From Planctomycetota bacterium (GTDB taxonomy: Bacteria; Planctomycetota; Phycisphaerae; UBA1845; UTPLA1), in assembly GCA_015654675.1 (NCBI GenBank), contig JAATGM010000010.1, positions 62,001 through 126,000 of the forward strand: 64,000 bases of DNA, given 5' to 3'. A program made the position numbers and the translations under genes. The notes below the pieces were generated by a model. The model made no database searches. It was not told where the DNA came from and saw nothing but the letters and a program-made list of their open reading frames with translations. Below are positions 1 to 7,987 of this stretch, one piece after another (the stretch's first letter is position 1; every line of letters starts with the position of its first letter).

Positions 1-1436
1 TTCGCCAGGCACCAGCGCAACAGCGTTTCCACCCCGTCGCTATTGGTCTGAATGAGGTTGCGATATCCCCGCGCCTCGGCCCCCAGCCACTGAAATTGGG
101 GGGCAAACAGCTGATCCGGGTACAACTGGAAGTCGGGGTAGGCCTTCTTGGTTTGCACTCCCAGCCAGCCCAACGGCAGGAAAATGGCGACTAGCGCAAC
201 CACGCCCCGCCGCACCGCATTCCTACCTCCAAGCCGCCGACTCGCCCCCACCGCAAACGCCGCCGTCAAAAGCATCAACAGGGGGTAAACCCCCATGAGG
301 TAAAAAGTCTGCCGCAAGGGCAGTAGACACAGCGCCCCCACCCATGCCACCACCGTCAGCGTGGGCAGCCGCCAGCGCGGATCGTTCCGGGCCTTCGCCA
401 GCCCGGTGACCAGCCCGGCCACCGAAAGAACCCCGACCGGAATCGTCGCCTTGAATAAGACGATGCCCGAATACAGCCGCAGATGATCCAGCGCCATCGC
501 CAAGGGCGGCTTGTGGTCCCAGCGGGCCGCCCTGCCCGCCAACCCGCGCAGAATCGCCGGCTGCGTCAGGTGCTCGGGCATGGCCGCACCCCACACCAGA
601 CCGGCCAGGATCACGACCCCCGTAAACGCCCGGGCCCGGCTCAATCCTTCGATCCGATCGGCGCACGCGGCGACCAGCGTCGCCGCCAGCATCACGCACA
701 CCGCCCCCCACACCCACACCGCCCACTCCGGCTTGATTTCAATTCCAATCAGGGCGATCGCCAATCCGATCGCCGAGACAACGAGCACGCCCCAAAGTCG
801 CCGGCTTCGCTCCGGCCGCATTTCAAGAATAGATGGCGTCGCTGCAAGGCAAATCCCGAATACCGGAACCAAAGCCAGCGCGTACGCCTTCGCCCCAAAC
901 GCCGCCCCGAGCATCACACCCGCGACGATCCAACGCGCCGTCGAACGCTTCGCCAGGAAGGCCGCAAACGACCAGCACGCCAGCGCCACCGTTGCCGCGA
1001 GAAAGATGTCCCCTTCAGTCATCGCGATCCGGCCAAACGCCAGGTAGTAGGGCGAAAGCGCCAGCAGCGCCGCAGTCAACGCCGCCGTCGCTCGACCAAA
1101 GAGCGTCCACGCCAGACCGGTCGCTGCCAGAATTCCGACCACGCCGACGAAAACACTGACGCGCCGTGCCGCCGCCAGTGTGGACTCGCCGGTCAACCTC
1201 GAGGCCAGCGCTGTGACATACATGGGTAGCCGAAACTGAGACGGGTCAATCGCACGCGCCTCGCCGACAATCGGATGCTCCGCCAGCGCCGCCGCGATCT
1301 GGAGATCGACCGCCTCGTCCCAAAGAATGTCCAGGTTACGCGCGGAAGAACCTGCGACAGCCGCGAAAACGGCTGCTGAAATGAAAATGGCGGCAAGGGC
1401 TAGCACCCCGCCGCCATAACCGCGATGGTCGGCCAT
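1..1436 (-). CDS. GT-C membrane glycosyltransferase (GT39/ArnT-like), partial at the window edge
   Basis: The frame stays open from an ATG at 1436 to the left edge, giving at least 478 residues without a stop. The start reads MADHRGYGGGVLALAA and is followed by a first transmembrane helix. Next comes WDEAVD in the first extracytoplasmic loop, the place of the catalytic acidic pair in dolichyl-phosphate-mannose-type transferases. Many hydrophobic helices follow. Near the left edge LGAEARGYRNLIQTNSDG resembles the YLxDSNxDWGQ-type C-terminal motif of this family. By family it would move a sugar from a polyprenyl-phosphate donor on the outer face of the inner membrane; donor and acceptor are unknown. 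The upstream gene stops one base before this start (TAAGATG), so the two are probably co-translated. The C-terminus lies outside the window. Confidence 0.75.
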   Translation of the reverse strand, partial: MADHRGYGGGVLALAAIFISAAVFAAVAGSSARNLDILWDEAVDLQIAAALAEHPIVGEARAIDPSQFRLPMYVTALASRLTGESTLAAARRVSVFVGVVGILAATGLAWTLFGRATAALTAALLALSPYYLAFGRIAMTEGDIFLAATVALACWSFAAFLAKRSTARWIVAGVMLGAAFGAKAYALALVPVFGICLAATPSILEMRPERSRRLWGVLVVSAIGLAIALIGIEIKPEWAVWVWGAVCVMLAATLVAACADRIEGLSRARAFTGVVILAGLVWGAAMPEHLTQPAILRGLAGRAARWDHKPPLAMALDHLRLYSGIVLFKATIPVGVLSVAGLVTGLAKARNDPRWRLPTLTVVAWVGALCLLPLRQTFYLMGVYPLLMLLTAAFAVGASRRLGGRNAVRRGVVALVAIFLPLGWLGVQTKKAYPDFQLYPDQLFAPQFQWLGAEARGYRNLIQTNSDGVETLLRWCLA

Positions 1437-1437
1437 C

Positions 1438-2193
1438 TTATCGTTGCGACGCGATTGCTTGTGCGAGCGGACTCACGATCATGGGCACAACCTTTTCGGT
1501 CGCCATTTCCTCGGCCCGCTCCAGCAACTCCGCCTGCGATTTCGCAAGCGAAACTGCGTCATTAAATCCCCAATACTTGCGAAGCGTCAGATAGACGCTC
1601 AACGATTGCGACTCGAACTGCCCGGTCCGAACCTCGTACGTCGTCGTGCGACTCTTGATGTCCACGTACGCCTGCAAATCGCACTCGTCCGTCAGCGCCA
1701 CACCCACAAACGGCTGGCAATCGATCACTGGCCGCGTCCGATCGTCACTCAGTATGCTGATCAGCGGATGGTCCGCCAGCAACGTGTCGGCCACGAGCTG
1801 GTCGTGATTTCCGCGATACTCCAGGTCAAACCCGAAGACCGTCTCAAGATGGTCGTAGTCCAGATCGCCCAGCGTCAGGTGCGCCGGCGCCATCTCGAGC
1901 ACCACCTCCCCGAATCGGCGGACATCCTCCAGCGATCGCGGATTGCTCAAGCCGAAGCGCAATGCCCCCGCCTCCAACCGCAACCACCGCCTCTCGCCTT
2001 CATCGCTGTAGTCTTCTTCGAGGATCAGCGCGTCGTCATCTCGCCGGCGGAGCTTCCGCATTTGCGGGAATTCCCGCTTCACGCTGTCGAAAAAATGCAA
2101 AACCGTCTCGCGCTGCAGGGTCAGGTCGAGTTTGAGAAACAGGCGCGTCGAGATCTGAAATTCATCGCAAACACCGCCGAACGGAAAACTCAT
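1438..2193 (-). CDS. conserved hypothetical cytoplasmic protein, 251 aa
   Basis: I do not recognise the family. The protein is acidic and soluble, with no signal peptide or membrane helix. It starts with MSFPFGGVCDEFQIST, has a basic patch (MRKLRRRDDD near residue 45), then alternating strand and helix segments with several Asp/Glu-rich turns (LGDLDYDHLETVF), and a helical C-terminal quarter. The general look (short N-terminal domain, repeated aromatic strands, about 250 residues) loosely recalls TIGR04255-type proteins, but I cannot support that. The start is well supported by a GAGGAGG Shine-Dalgarno eight bases upstream of the ATG at 2193. It overlaps nothing and its stop is separated by one base from the glycosyltransferase start, so the pair forms an operon. 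Confidence 0.7.
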   Translation of the reverse strand: MSFPFGGVCDEFQISTRLFLKLDLTLQRETVLHFFDSVKREFPQMRKLRRRDDDALILEEDYSDEGERRWLRLEAGALRFGLSNPRSLEDVRRFGEVVLEMAPAHLTLGDLDYDHLETVFGFDLEYRGNHDQLVADTLLADHPLISILSDDRTRPVIDCQPFVGVALTDECDLQAYVDIKSRTTTYEVRTGQFESQSLSVYLTLRKYWGFNDAVSLAKSQAELLERAEEMATEKVVPMIVSPLAQAIASQR

Positions 2194-2785
2194 GAAGCAT
2201 GCCTCCTCGAGGGGGCAAACGCGAAAATCGTCGAATTAAGACATTATTGCCGACCGGGTCAGTCGAAGCAACCACCGCCAACGGTCGGTCCGCGTCTGGA
2301 CCGGAAAAATGTCCATCTGCGCTTCATAAAACGCCAATTGCGCCGAATCGTCGCCGGCGCTCCCCTTTCATAGCGACGTACGCTGTCCAATTCCCGGCTT
2401 GCCGCAACGGAACTCAACGAACCGCGCGAGCGAAAAATGCGAGCAGATCCCGCTACGACATCGCAGTGCATTCATCACATTCTCAAATGCGAATCATGCG
2501 AGCGGCACTCGCCAGAAACGTGATGTGACCCATCAGCTTCTCAAATCAAACAAGCGGGGCTCGCATTCAAAAAACCACCGCCGGCAACATCCGAGAACCA
2601 GAACCGAACTGAACTCGGACCCCAAATTCGTCCAAATCGTGCACATTTCACCGACCTGTGAATTTGCCATAGAACGTCCCCATTACGCAGTCCAACCGAT
2701 AACCAATTGAATCAAAACCCTTTAGGACATTTCGACGCGCGCATACTCCACGTCTAATTGGTCAACTCTGCTTATAATTGGTCGC
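2194..2785. other. 592-bp intergenic region with divergent promoters, no gene seen
   Basis: This gap separates the leftward unknown gene (start 2193) from the rightward MerR-type regulator (start 2786). It is noticeably richer in A+T than its flanks. Open frames here have no ribosome-binding sites and unnatural composition. Its right end carries three AATTGGT half-sites and a perfect TATAAT, described separately. I see no tRNA or riboswitch fold. Confidence 0.6.
2755..2783 (+). promoter_or_regulatory. promoter with direct-repeat operator for the MerR/B12-type regulator
   Basis: TAATTGGTC occurs twice as a direct repeat (2755-2763 and 2775-2783, 20 bp apart, about two helical turns). An inverted half-site ACCAATT lies at 2702-2708. 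The second repeat overlaps a perfect TATAAT at 2773-2778, which ends seven bases before the ATG at 2786. No convincing -35 is visible. MerR-type CarA/CarH regulators are known to bind repeated sites over promoters, so autorepression is a reasonable inference. The spacing also implies a leaderless transcript. Confidence 0.5.
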
Positions 2786-3706
2786 ATGGCCGACGAACAT
2801 CAGCCGCAGGCCGTTAGAGAACTGCTCACCCCCAAGCAGGTCGCCCGCGCCATCGGCGTCAGCAGCGCCTCGCTCAAACGCTGGTGCGACAAGGGCATCA
2901 TCGCTTCCGTTCGCACCGCCGGCGGCCACCGCCGACTTCCGATGAACGGCGTCATCTCGTTCATCCGTCAAACAGGTCACGCCCTCGTGCGTCCTGAAGC
3001 GCTCGGCCTGCCCGCCACCATCGGACTCGGCAATACCGTTCAAAGTTATTCGCTCGCGCAATTCCGTTCAGCCCTCGAAATCGGCGACGAAGATCAGGCC
3101 CGCGGCGTGCTCTTCAATCTCTATCTCGCCGGCCACACGCTCTGCGATATCGCCGACAAAATCATCGCCGCGACATTCCACGCCATCGGCGAGGGGTGGG
3201 CGCAGGGCCATACCGAGATCTACCAGGAGCGCCGCGCGATCGAAATCGCGATCCGTTGCATCTTCGAACTCCGCCAGGTCCTTCCCCCGCCCGCACCTTC
3301 AGCCCCGCACGCCATCGGCGCGACCACCGAAGGCGATCCCTACACGCTGCCGACAACGCTGATCGAACTCGTCCTTCGCGAAGCCGGCTGGCGCGCCGAC
3401 TCCTACGGACCCAATCATCCGTTCGAAACGCTCGCCCGCGCGATCCAACAAAGCAAACCGCGCCTCCTCTGGCTCAGCGTTTCGACCATTCCGTCAGTCG
3501 ACGATTTCCTGACTCGCTACGCCACTCTTTACGAAACAGCAACCGCGGCCGGCGTCGCCATCGTCGTCGGCGGCCGCGCGCTCACGACCGAAATCCGCTC
3601 GCAGATGACCTACGCCGCCTATTGCGACAAGTTTCGCCATCTCGTTTCCTACGCCGCCTCGCTCACGCAGGCGCACGCCGACGGCCAGGCCCAGGCCGAC
3701 GAATGA
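2786..3706 (+). CDS. MerR-family regulator with CarH/LitR-like, degenerate cobalamin-binding domains
   Basis: Residues 14-60 form a MerR-type winged helix-turn-helix (LTPKQVARAIGVSSASLKRW, then GGHRRL). Residues 85-165 resemble the helical B12-binding-2 cap, and residues 180-290 a Rossmann-like B12-binding domain. CarH photoreceptors use a Wx9EH motif in the cap and DxHxxG in the Rossmann domain. Here W138 and E148 are kept, but the following residue is R149. The lower-ligand motif reads D184-P-Y-T-L-P189, so the axial His is Tyr. The residue after W138 is Ala, where CarH has the His that binds cobalt after light. It may therefore not bind adenosylcobalamin in the usual way. The convergent photolyase three bases downstream fits the classic LitR/CarH-photolyase neighbourhood. 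Promoter details are given at 2755-2783. Confidence 0.8.
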   Translation: MADEHQPQAVRELLTPKQVARAIGVSSASLKRWCDKGIIASVRTAGGHRRLPMNGVISFIRQTGHALVRPEALGLPATIGLGNTVQSYSLAQFRSALEIGDEDQARGVLFNLYLAGHTLCDIADKIIAATFHAIGEGWAQGHTEIYQERRAIEIAIRCIFELRQVLPPPAPSAPHAIGATTEGDPYTLPTTLIELVLREAGWRADSYGPNHPFETLARAIQQSKPRLLWLSVSTIPSVDDFLTRYATLYETATAAGVAIVVGGRALTTEIRSQMTYAAYCDKFRHLVSYAASLTQAHADGQAQADE

Positions 3707-3709
3707 ACA

Positions 3710-5215
3710 TCACCCCGAATAGCGCGCGATATAATTCTTCACCGTGAACTTCCGGGCCGTGTTCTCCGAGCTCATATAGCGAATATTTCCAAAGATCGGG
3801 CGCTCCGGAAACCACGGCCGGTCGTAACGCCCAAGACACCAGAAGATGCCGCTGTACGAATTCGGATCGCGCCCATCCAGCGCATACTTGTTGTTCAATT
3901 CAATCAGAATCTCTAACGCGTCCCGCGGGCCATCCGACCACTCCAACACCTTCTTGCCCCACAACATCCGCAGATAATTATGGATCCGCCCTTCGCGCAC
4001 CAGTTGCGCCTGGGCCGCATTCCAAAGCGGATCATGCGTCTCCCCCTGCTCAAACTGCCGCAATGAATACCTTTTCGGCCGCCGATCCTTCGCGTGCTTC
4101 TCCAGCGTCGCCCGCGCCCACGCCGGCAGCGACTCATACTGGTCGTAGTCCTCGCGCTGCCAGCACATGTTGAACCCCAGCTCACGCCACGTCACCAGCT
4201 CATCCAGAAACGACTCAATCGCTGGCGGCAGACGCCACCACCCCTCCTTCTTCCCATTCGCCCGCTCGGCCACGTCGCCCGCGCTCCAGTCCGTCCGTCG
4301 CGAAATCTCATGCAGCACCTGATGCGCCGAAATGTGTCCAAAATGCAGATACGGCGACAGCCCGCTCGTCACCTCCTCCTCCGGCTGATTCCGCGCCACC
4401 CCATAACGCGCCAGCTTGCGCTCGAAAAACGCCTTCATCGCCGCAACCGCCGCCCGCGATCCGCCCGCCGTCTTCGTCGCGCCCACCCGATGATCGATCG
4501 GCAGCTCACCGACATCGACCTTGCCGCGCACCCTCGGCCATCTCCGCGTCAGCCCGTCCGGCAATCGCCGCAGCGCCGGCAACTTCACCCCTGCGAGCGG
4601 CTTCGCCTTCGGCCCCGCCTGCAAATGCTGCGTCAGCGTCTTCTGCAGAAATCGCCGAAACGCATAAGCCGTCGGATAGACCACGCTGGTCGCCCGCAGC
4701 GGCAGCAGCCCGTTCGAATCAACCGCCTCCATCAACACCGGAGTCTGCCGCGCCCCCGCCGCCAACATCCGCGGCAGCATGAACGCCGGAAAATCGTCCG
4801 TCACCACCACACACGCTTGCCGCCCCAGCACCGCCAGCATCCCCTTCCCCGCGCCGGCCTCTGGCTCTACGTACGGGTAATACGTCACCGGCGCATTCGC
4901 GAAGCCGGCCTCATTGTCCACCATTCCGTCCAGAATGAATTGATGCAATCGATCGCTCGCCCACCGATATCCGCACCGCAGTCCTTCAACAATCAGCAGC
5001 GGCTTCTTCATCCGCAACGCCCATTCCACCGCGCGCTGCAGACTGAAGTTCCACGTCGTCCGCCGAAATGCAATCATCCAGTACAAAACGAACGCCCCAC
5101 CCGCGTTCGGCGAACCCGCATTCACAGCCCTGACCCGAATTTCCGGCGTCGTAACCATCATCAGACTCGCGACTGCGCCGCCCGGCCGCCCCCGCCGCGC
5201 CTTGCCCGGCGACAC
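3710..5215 (-). CDS. phr: class II CPD photolyase
   Basis: Deoxyribodipyrimidine photolyase, which splits UV-induced cyclobutane pyrimidine dimers with light energy using FADH-. An N-terminal alpha/beta antenna-binding domain (VLYWMIAFRRTTWN) is followed by the helical FAD domain. Class II hallmarks are clear: TSGLSPYLHFGHIS, FLDELVTWRELGFNMC, THDPLWNAAQ, IHNYLRMLWGKKVLEWS and YALDGRDPNSYSGIFW near the C-terminus. Length is normal for the class. The first possible start is GTG 5215, ten bases after a TACTAT -10-like box (5226-5231). ATGs at 5161 and 5158 (MMVTTPEIRVRAVN) are also plausible and align better with class II N-termini. It is convergent with the CarH-like regulator, with three bases between stops. 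Confidence 0.93.
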   Translation of the reverse strand: MSPGKARRGRPGGAVASLMMVTTPEIRVRAVNAGSPNAGGAFVLYWMIAFRRTTWNFSLQRAVEWALRMKKPLLIVEGLRCGYRWASDRLHQFILDGMVDNEAGFANAPVTYYPYVEPEAGAGKGMLAVLGRQACVVVTDDFPAFMLPRMLAAGARQTPVLMEAVDSNGLLPLRATSVVYPTAYAFRRFLQKTLTQHLQAGPKAKPLAGVKLPALRRLPDGLTRRWPRVRGKVDVGELPIDHRVGATKTAGGSRAAVAAMKAFFERKLARYGVARNQPEEEVTSGLSPYLHFGHISAHQVLHEISRRTDWSAGDVAERANGKKEGWWRLPPAIESFLDELVTWRELGFNMCWQREDYDQYESLPAWARATLEKHAKDRRPKRYSLRQFEQGETHDPLWNAAQAQLVREGRIHNYLRMLWGKKVLEWSDGPRDALEILIELNNKYALDGRDPNSYSGIFWCLGRYDRPWFPERPIFGNIRYMSSENTARKFTVKNYIARYSG

Positions 5216-5322
5216 CCCGCATCATAGTATTTCCCACGCGCTGCGGATGGCCCGCGGCGCGAAGCCGGAAACGTCAATCCATCATGCTTCCCACCACGAG
5301 CAGTTCTAGCAGGAGTCGATCC

Positions 5323-6114
5323 ATGTCAGTCGGTCGTTTGTCGAGAGTCGTCGGCCTCACGCTCGTTGCAGCTATGCTCACTGCCGGATGCCAGAACGAT
5401 GCCAAGTCCCGCAAGAAGCCCGGCTCGGCCAAGGGCTTCGTCACCAAGACCGATCTCGCCAACAACAAAGTCTCCATGAAGGTCAAGAAAGAGCGCGACG
5501 GCAGCGAAATCGAAATCACCGGCTCGCTGACGCCCGAAACAGAAGTCTTCATCAACGGCCTGAAGCGCACCGCCGCCGACGTCGAGATCAATGACGAGAT
5601 CCGTGTCGAATACGACCGCGCCGGTGACGGCGTCGAAATGCAGTTCACCGTCCTCCGCGTTGACGTCAGCCGCCCCGAGGGCTGGAAGTCCACCAAGGCC
5701 GCCACCGGCGAGCCCCCCCTCAAGATACTCCCGCCCCAACCCGAAGGACCGACCAAAGCCGATCGAACCTTCATCGCACCGCCCGAGCAGCCCAAGCTTC
5801 CGCCCCCCGGACCCGCCGCTCAGCCGCCGGCCGCAAACCAGGGCGCCAAAGCCGAAGACATGACCAACCAGATCTACGCGGAAATCCGCCGCCGCCTCGA
5901 TGAATCCGTGACAAAGCGCGCCGACCTGCTCAAGCAGGGCAAGCCCGTAAATGACCCCGCAGTTCAGAAAGAAGAAGGCATCATTCGAAAGGCACGCTCC
6001 CTCCTCATGGAGCGCGGCGAAAATGTCGAGCCAATCGTTCCTCCGCTCGCCGAAGATGCAGCCACCCCCGCCGGAGCTGCCCCCACGACCCAGCCCGCCG
6101 CCGCTGGCAGCTAA
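5323..6114 (+). CDS. lipoprotein with proline-rich linker, unknown function
   Basis: The start at 5323 is chosen over an upstream in-frame ATG at 5284 because AGGAG sits seven bases before it and a clean lipoprotein signal begins there: SVGRLSRVVGLTLVAAML then the lipobox LTAGC. After the acylated Cys comes a small beta-rich domain (residues about 35-115; GFVTKTDLANNKVSMKVK) that looks like an OB- or SH3-like fold. A Pro/Ala-rich linker follows, then a helical segment (QIYAEIRRRLDESVTKRADLL) and a low-complexity tail with TTQPAAAGS. I recognise no named family. It probably sits in the outer or inner membrane facing the periplasm. It is divergent from the photolyase and convergent with the gmhB fusion. 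Confidence 0.75.
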   Translation: MSVGRLSRVVGLTLVAAMLTAGCQNDAKSRKKPGSAKGFVTKTDLANNKVSMKVKKERDGSEIEITGSLTPETEVFINGLKRTAADVEINDEIRVEYDRAGDGVEMQFTVLRVDVSRPEGWKSTKAATGEPPLKILPPQPEGPTKADRTFIAPPEQPKLPPPGPAAQPPAANQGAKAEDMTNQIYAEIRRRLDESVTKRADLLKQGKPVNDPAVQKEEGIIRKARSLLMERGENVEPIVPPLAEDAATPAGAAPTTQPAAAGS

Positions 6115-6127
6115 CGCCGCGCCGTCG

Positions 6128-7003
6128 TCAGCGCCGGCTCGCCATAAAGGCCGTCAGCGCCATCAACTGAAACACGATCGCCGTCAGCAGGCGGATCACC
6201 GCGTCATTCACCGCGCCCGGATTCTTCTCGCTGATTTCCATTGTCGCATACAACCCCCACCCCAGCGCGCAAACCGCGAACGCCTGCGCCACGGCCCCGA
6301 TTAGCCGCGCCATCGAAAAGTCCAGCCGCCGCGCCTCCTGACGCGTCGTCCGAAGCTCATCGACTATCTGCCCCAGCAGCGCATCGCTCGACGGCCCCGA
6401 GGCCGCTCGCGGGTCAGGTGCGTTCATCGCGGTCTCCTTCGCTGGAGGTGTGCTCATCTTCGGTTCCGAGGTTATTAACTTCGCGGCTGCGCTCAGATCA
6501 CTGGCCGTGCGGTCCGCCGCCGAAATCTCCCCGGTCGGCAAATGCACCCGAATCGTCCGGCAACCGGCCGCACGCCCCGCCGAAATGTCGCGCTCCGCGT
6601 CGCCCACCATCCAGCACGACAATAAATCCAGGTTCAGCTCGCGCGCCGCGAGTTGCAGCATGCCCGGCCGCGGCTTCCGCAGCTCGCTGTCCTTCTTGTA
6701 CGCCGCGACAACCGCCTCGTCGGTCTCCAGAAACGGGCAGTAATAGACAGCATCCACCCCCGTCCCCTTTGCCAGCAGCAACTCCTGCATCCGCTGATGC
6801 ACCGCCGCCAACTGCTCTTCGGTAAACAACCCGCGCGCCACCCCCGATTGATTTGTTACAACCACCACGTGGTACCCATGACTGCGCAGCGCCGCGACCG
6901 CATCCGCCGCCCCGGGAAGCAGCCGTACGCCATTCGGATCGGATAGATACCCCGAGTTGTCAATCAGCGTGTTGTCGCGATCCAGGAAGACAGCCCGTTT
7001 CAT
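6128..7003 (-). CDS. gmhB: GmhB-like heptose-bisphosphate phosphatase fused to a C-terminal membrane domain
   Basis: Residues 1-175 are a HAD phosphatase of the histidinol-phosphatase/GmhB type: FLDRDNTLI (nucleophile D8, acid D10), VVTNQSG, ELRKPRPGM and VGDAERDI. GmhB removes the 7-phosphate of D-glycero-manno-heptose 1,7-bisphosphate on the way to ADP-heptose for lipopolysaccharide core. The usual zinc site (Cys-Pro-His ... Cys-x-Cys before RKPKPGM) is missing: only the CPF cysteine remains. Residues about 180-291 add a low-complexity linker, an amphipathic helix (ELRTTRQEARRLD) and two hydrophobic helices, ending with FMASRR. This tail would tether the enzyme to the inner membrane. It is the last gene of the lpxK operon, 17 bases after the previous stop. 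Confidence 0.8.
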   Translation of the reverse strand: MKRAVFLDRDNTLIDNSGYLSDPNGVRLLPGAADAVAALRSHGYHVVVVTNQSGVARGLFTEEQLAAVHQRMQELLLAKGTGVDAVYYCPFLETDEAVVAAYKKDSELRKPRPGMLQLAARELNLDLLSCWMVGDAERDISAGRAAGCRTIRVHLPTGEISAADRTASDLSAAAKLITSEPKMSTPPAKETAMNAPDPRAASGPSSDALLGQIVDELRTTRQEARRLDFSMARLIGAVAQAFAVCALGWGLYATMEISEKNPGAVNDAVIRLLTAIVFQLMALTAFMASRR

Positions 7004-7020
7004 CCAGGGTTCCCTGTTCG

Positions 7021-7983
7021 CTACAGGCCTTCGATCAGCGCCTGCCGCAGCAACGGCAGCGTCAGCTCATGATGGCCGACCACCTCAATGCCCATCCCCT
7101 TGCCCACCGGCCGTGTCAAAACATTCTGGTGCGGTCGATAGTGTCGCAGCATGTCGAGATTGACCGTCCGCATCGCGTCGAGATTGTGGCCGAGATTCCG
7201 CGCCACCGCGACCGCCTTCAAGAACACTTCCGGCAGGATGACCGACGACCCGACATTCACCCACACGCCCCCCGGCCCGTTACGCCGCGAAGCGCCCAGC
7301 TCGCTGACCACCGCGCATGCTATCCGAAAGTCGATCCCGCTCGCCCGGCCCAGCGCTGCCATATCGAGCTGCGGATGCATGTGAATTGTGTCCGTCCCGA
7401 TCGCCACGTGCACCGTCGCCGCAATCCCCGCCCGATCCGCCGCAACCAGGATGCTGTGTTTCCCATAAGGCGGCCGCAGTTCGCGGAGTGTCGCGCCGAT
7501 CGCGCTTCCCAGCCCCACGCCCGCCGCCCCGCGCTTCGCCGCCGCCGCAAAAAAATCAGGCGTCTCGCGCACCATCCCGAATCGCCCGTCGCGAATCGTG
7601 TCCGCGACCTCTTCGCTCGTCTCGCCGAAGATCGCCAGTTCGGCGTCGTGGATCGCCGTCGCGCCGTTCATGGCGATGGCATCAATGAATCCGCGTTCGA
7701 TCAGATCAACAATGATCGGCGAGCAGCCAACTTTGACGACATGCGCCCCCATGGCGAACACGATTGGCCGGCCGCCCCGCCGCGCCGCGCCGATCGCCTC
7801 CACCGCCCGCCGCAGATTCGTCGCCCCCAGATAGTCCGGCAGCGCCTTCCACCACGCCTTGAAACTCGCCCCGCGCTTCGGAAGCCGCGCCAATCCCGCA
7901 GTCTCCACCTTATGCCCGCGCGCCGCGACGGAAAACGTCTTCAACCGCGAAAGGTCAACCGGCTTGATGCTTCGACGTTTCAT
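7021..7983 (-). CDS. conserved protein, tentatively deoxyhypusine-synthase-like
   Basis: A 320-residue soluble alpha/beta protein. The core GRPIVFAMGAHVVKVG, PIIVDLIERGFIDAIAMNG, ATAIHDAELAIFGET and GVGLGSAIG recalls the Rossmann-like NAD-binding fold of deoxyhypusine synthase. Bacterial relatives of that fold are often labelled deoxyhypusine synthase family although bacteria lack eIF5A. I could not find the active-site lysine neighbourhood expected of the true enzyme. The histidine-rich stretch IGTDTIHMHPQLD may be part of a ligand or metal site. It starts four bases after the lpxK stop and ends 17 bases before gmhB, so a role in lipid A/core sugar supply or envelope polyamines is an inference from context. 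The function is unknown. Confidence 0.5.
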   Translation of the reverse strand: MKRRSIKPVDLSRLKTFSVAARGHKVETAGLARLPKRGASFKAWWKALPDYLGATNLRRAVEAIGAARRGGRPIVFAMGAHVVKVGCSPIIVDLIERGFIDAIAMNGATAIHDAELAIFGETSEEVADTIRDGRFGMVRETPDFFAAAAKRGAAGVGLGSAIGATLRELRPPYGKHSILVAADRAGIAATVHVAIGTDTIHMHPQLDMAALGRASGIDFRIACAVVSELGASRRNGPGGVWVNVGSSVILPEVFLKAVAVARNLGHNLDAMRTVNLDMLRHYRPHQNVLTRPVGKGMGIEVVGHHELTLPLLRQALIEGL

Positions 7984-7987
7984 GCGC

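Noticed and set aside
2399-2710. Rightward 103-codon frame in the 2194-2785 gap
   Set aside because: No ribosome-binding site and no protein-like pattern; the region looks like divergent promoter DNA.
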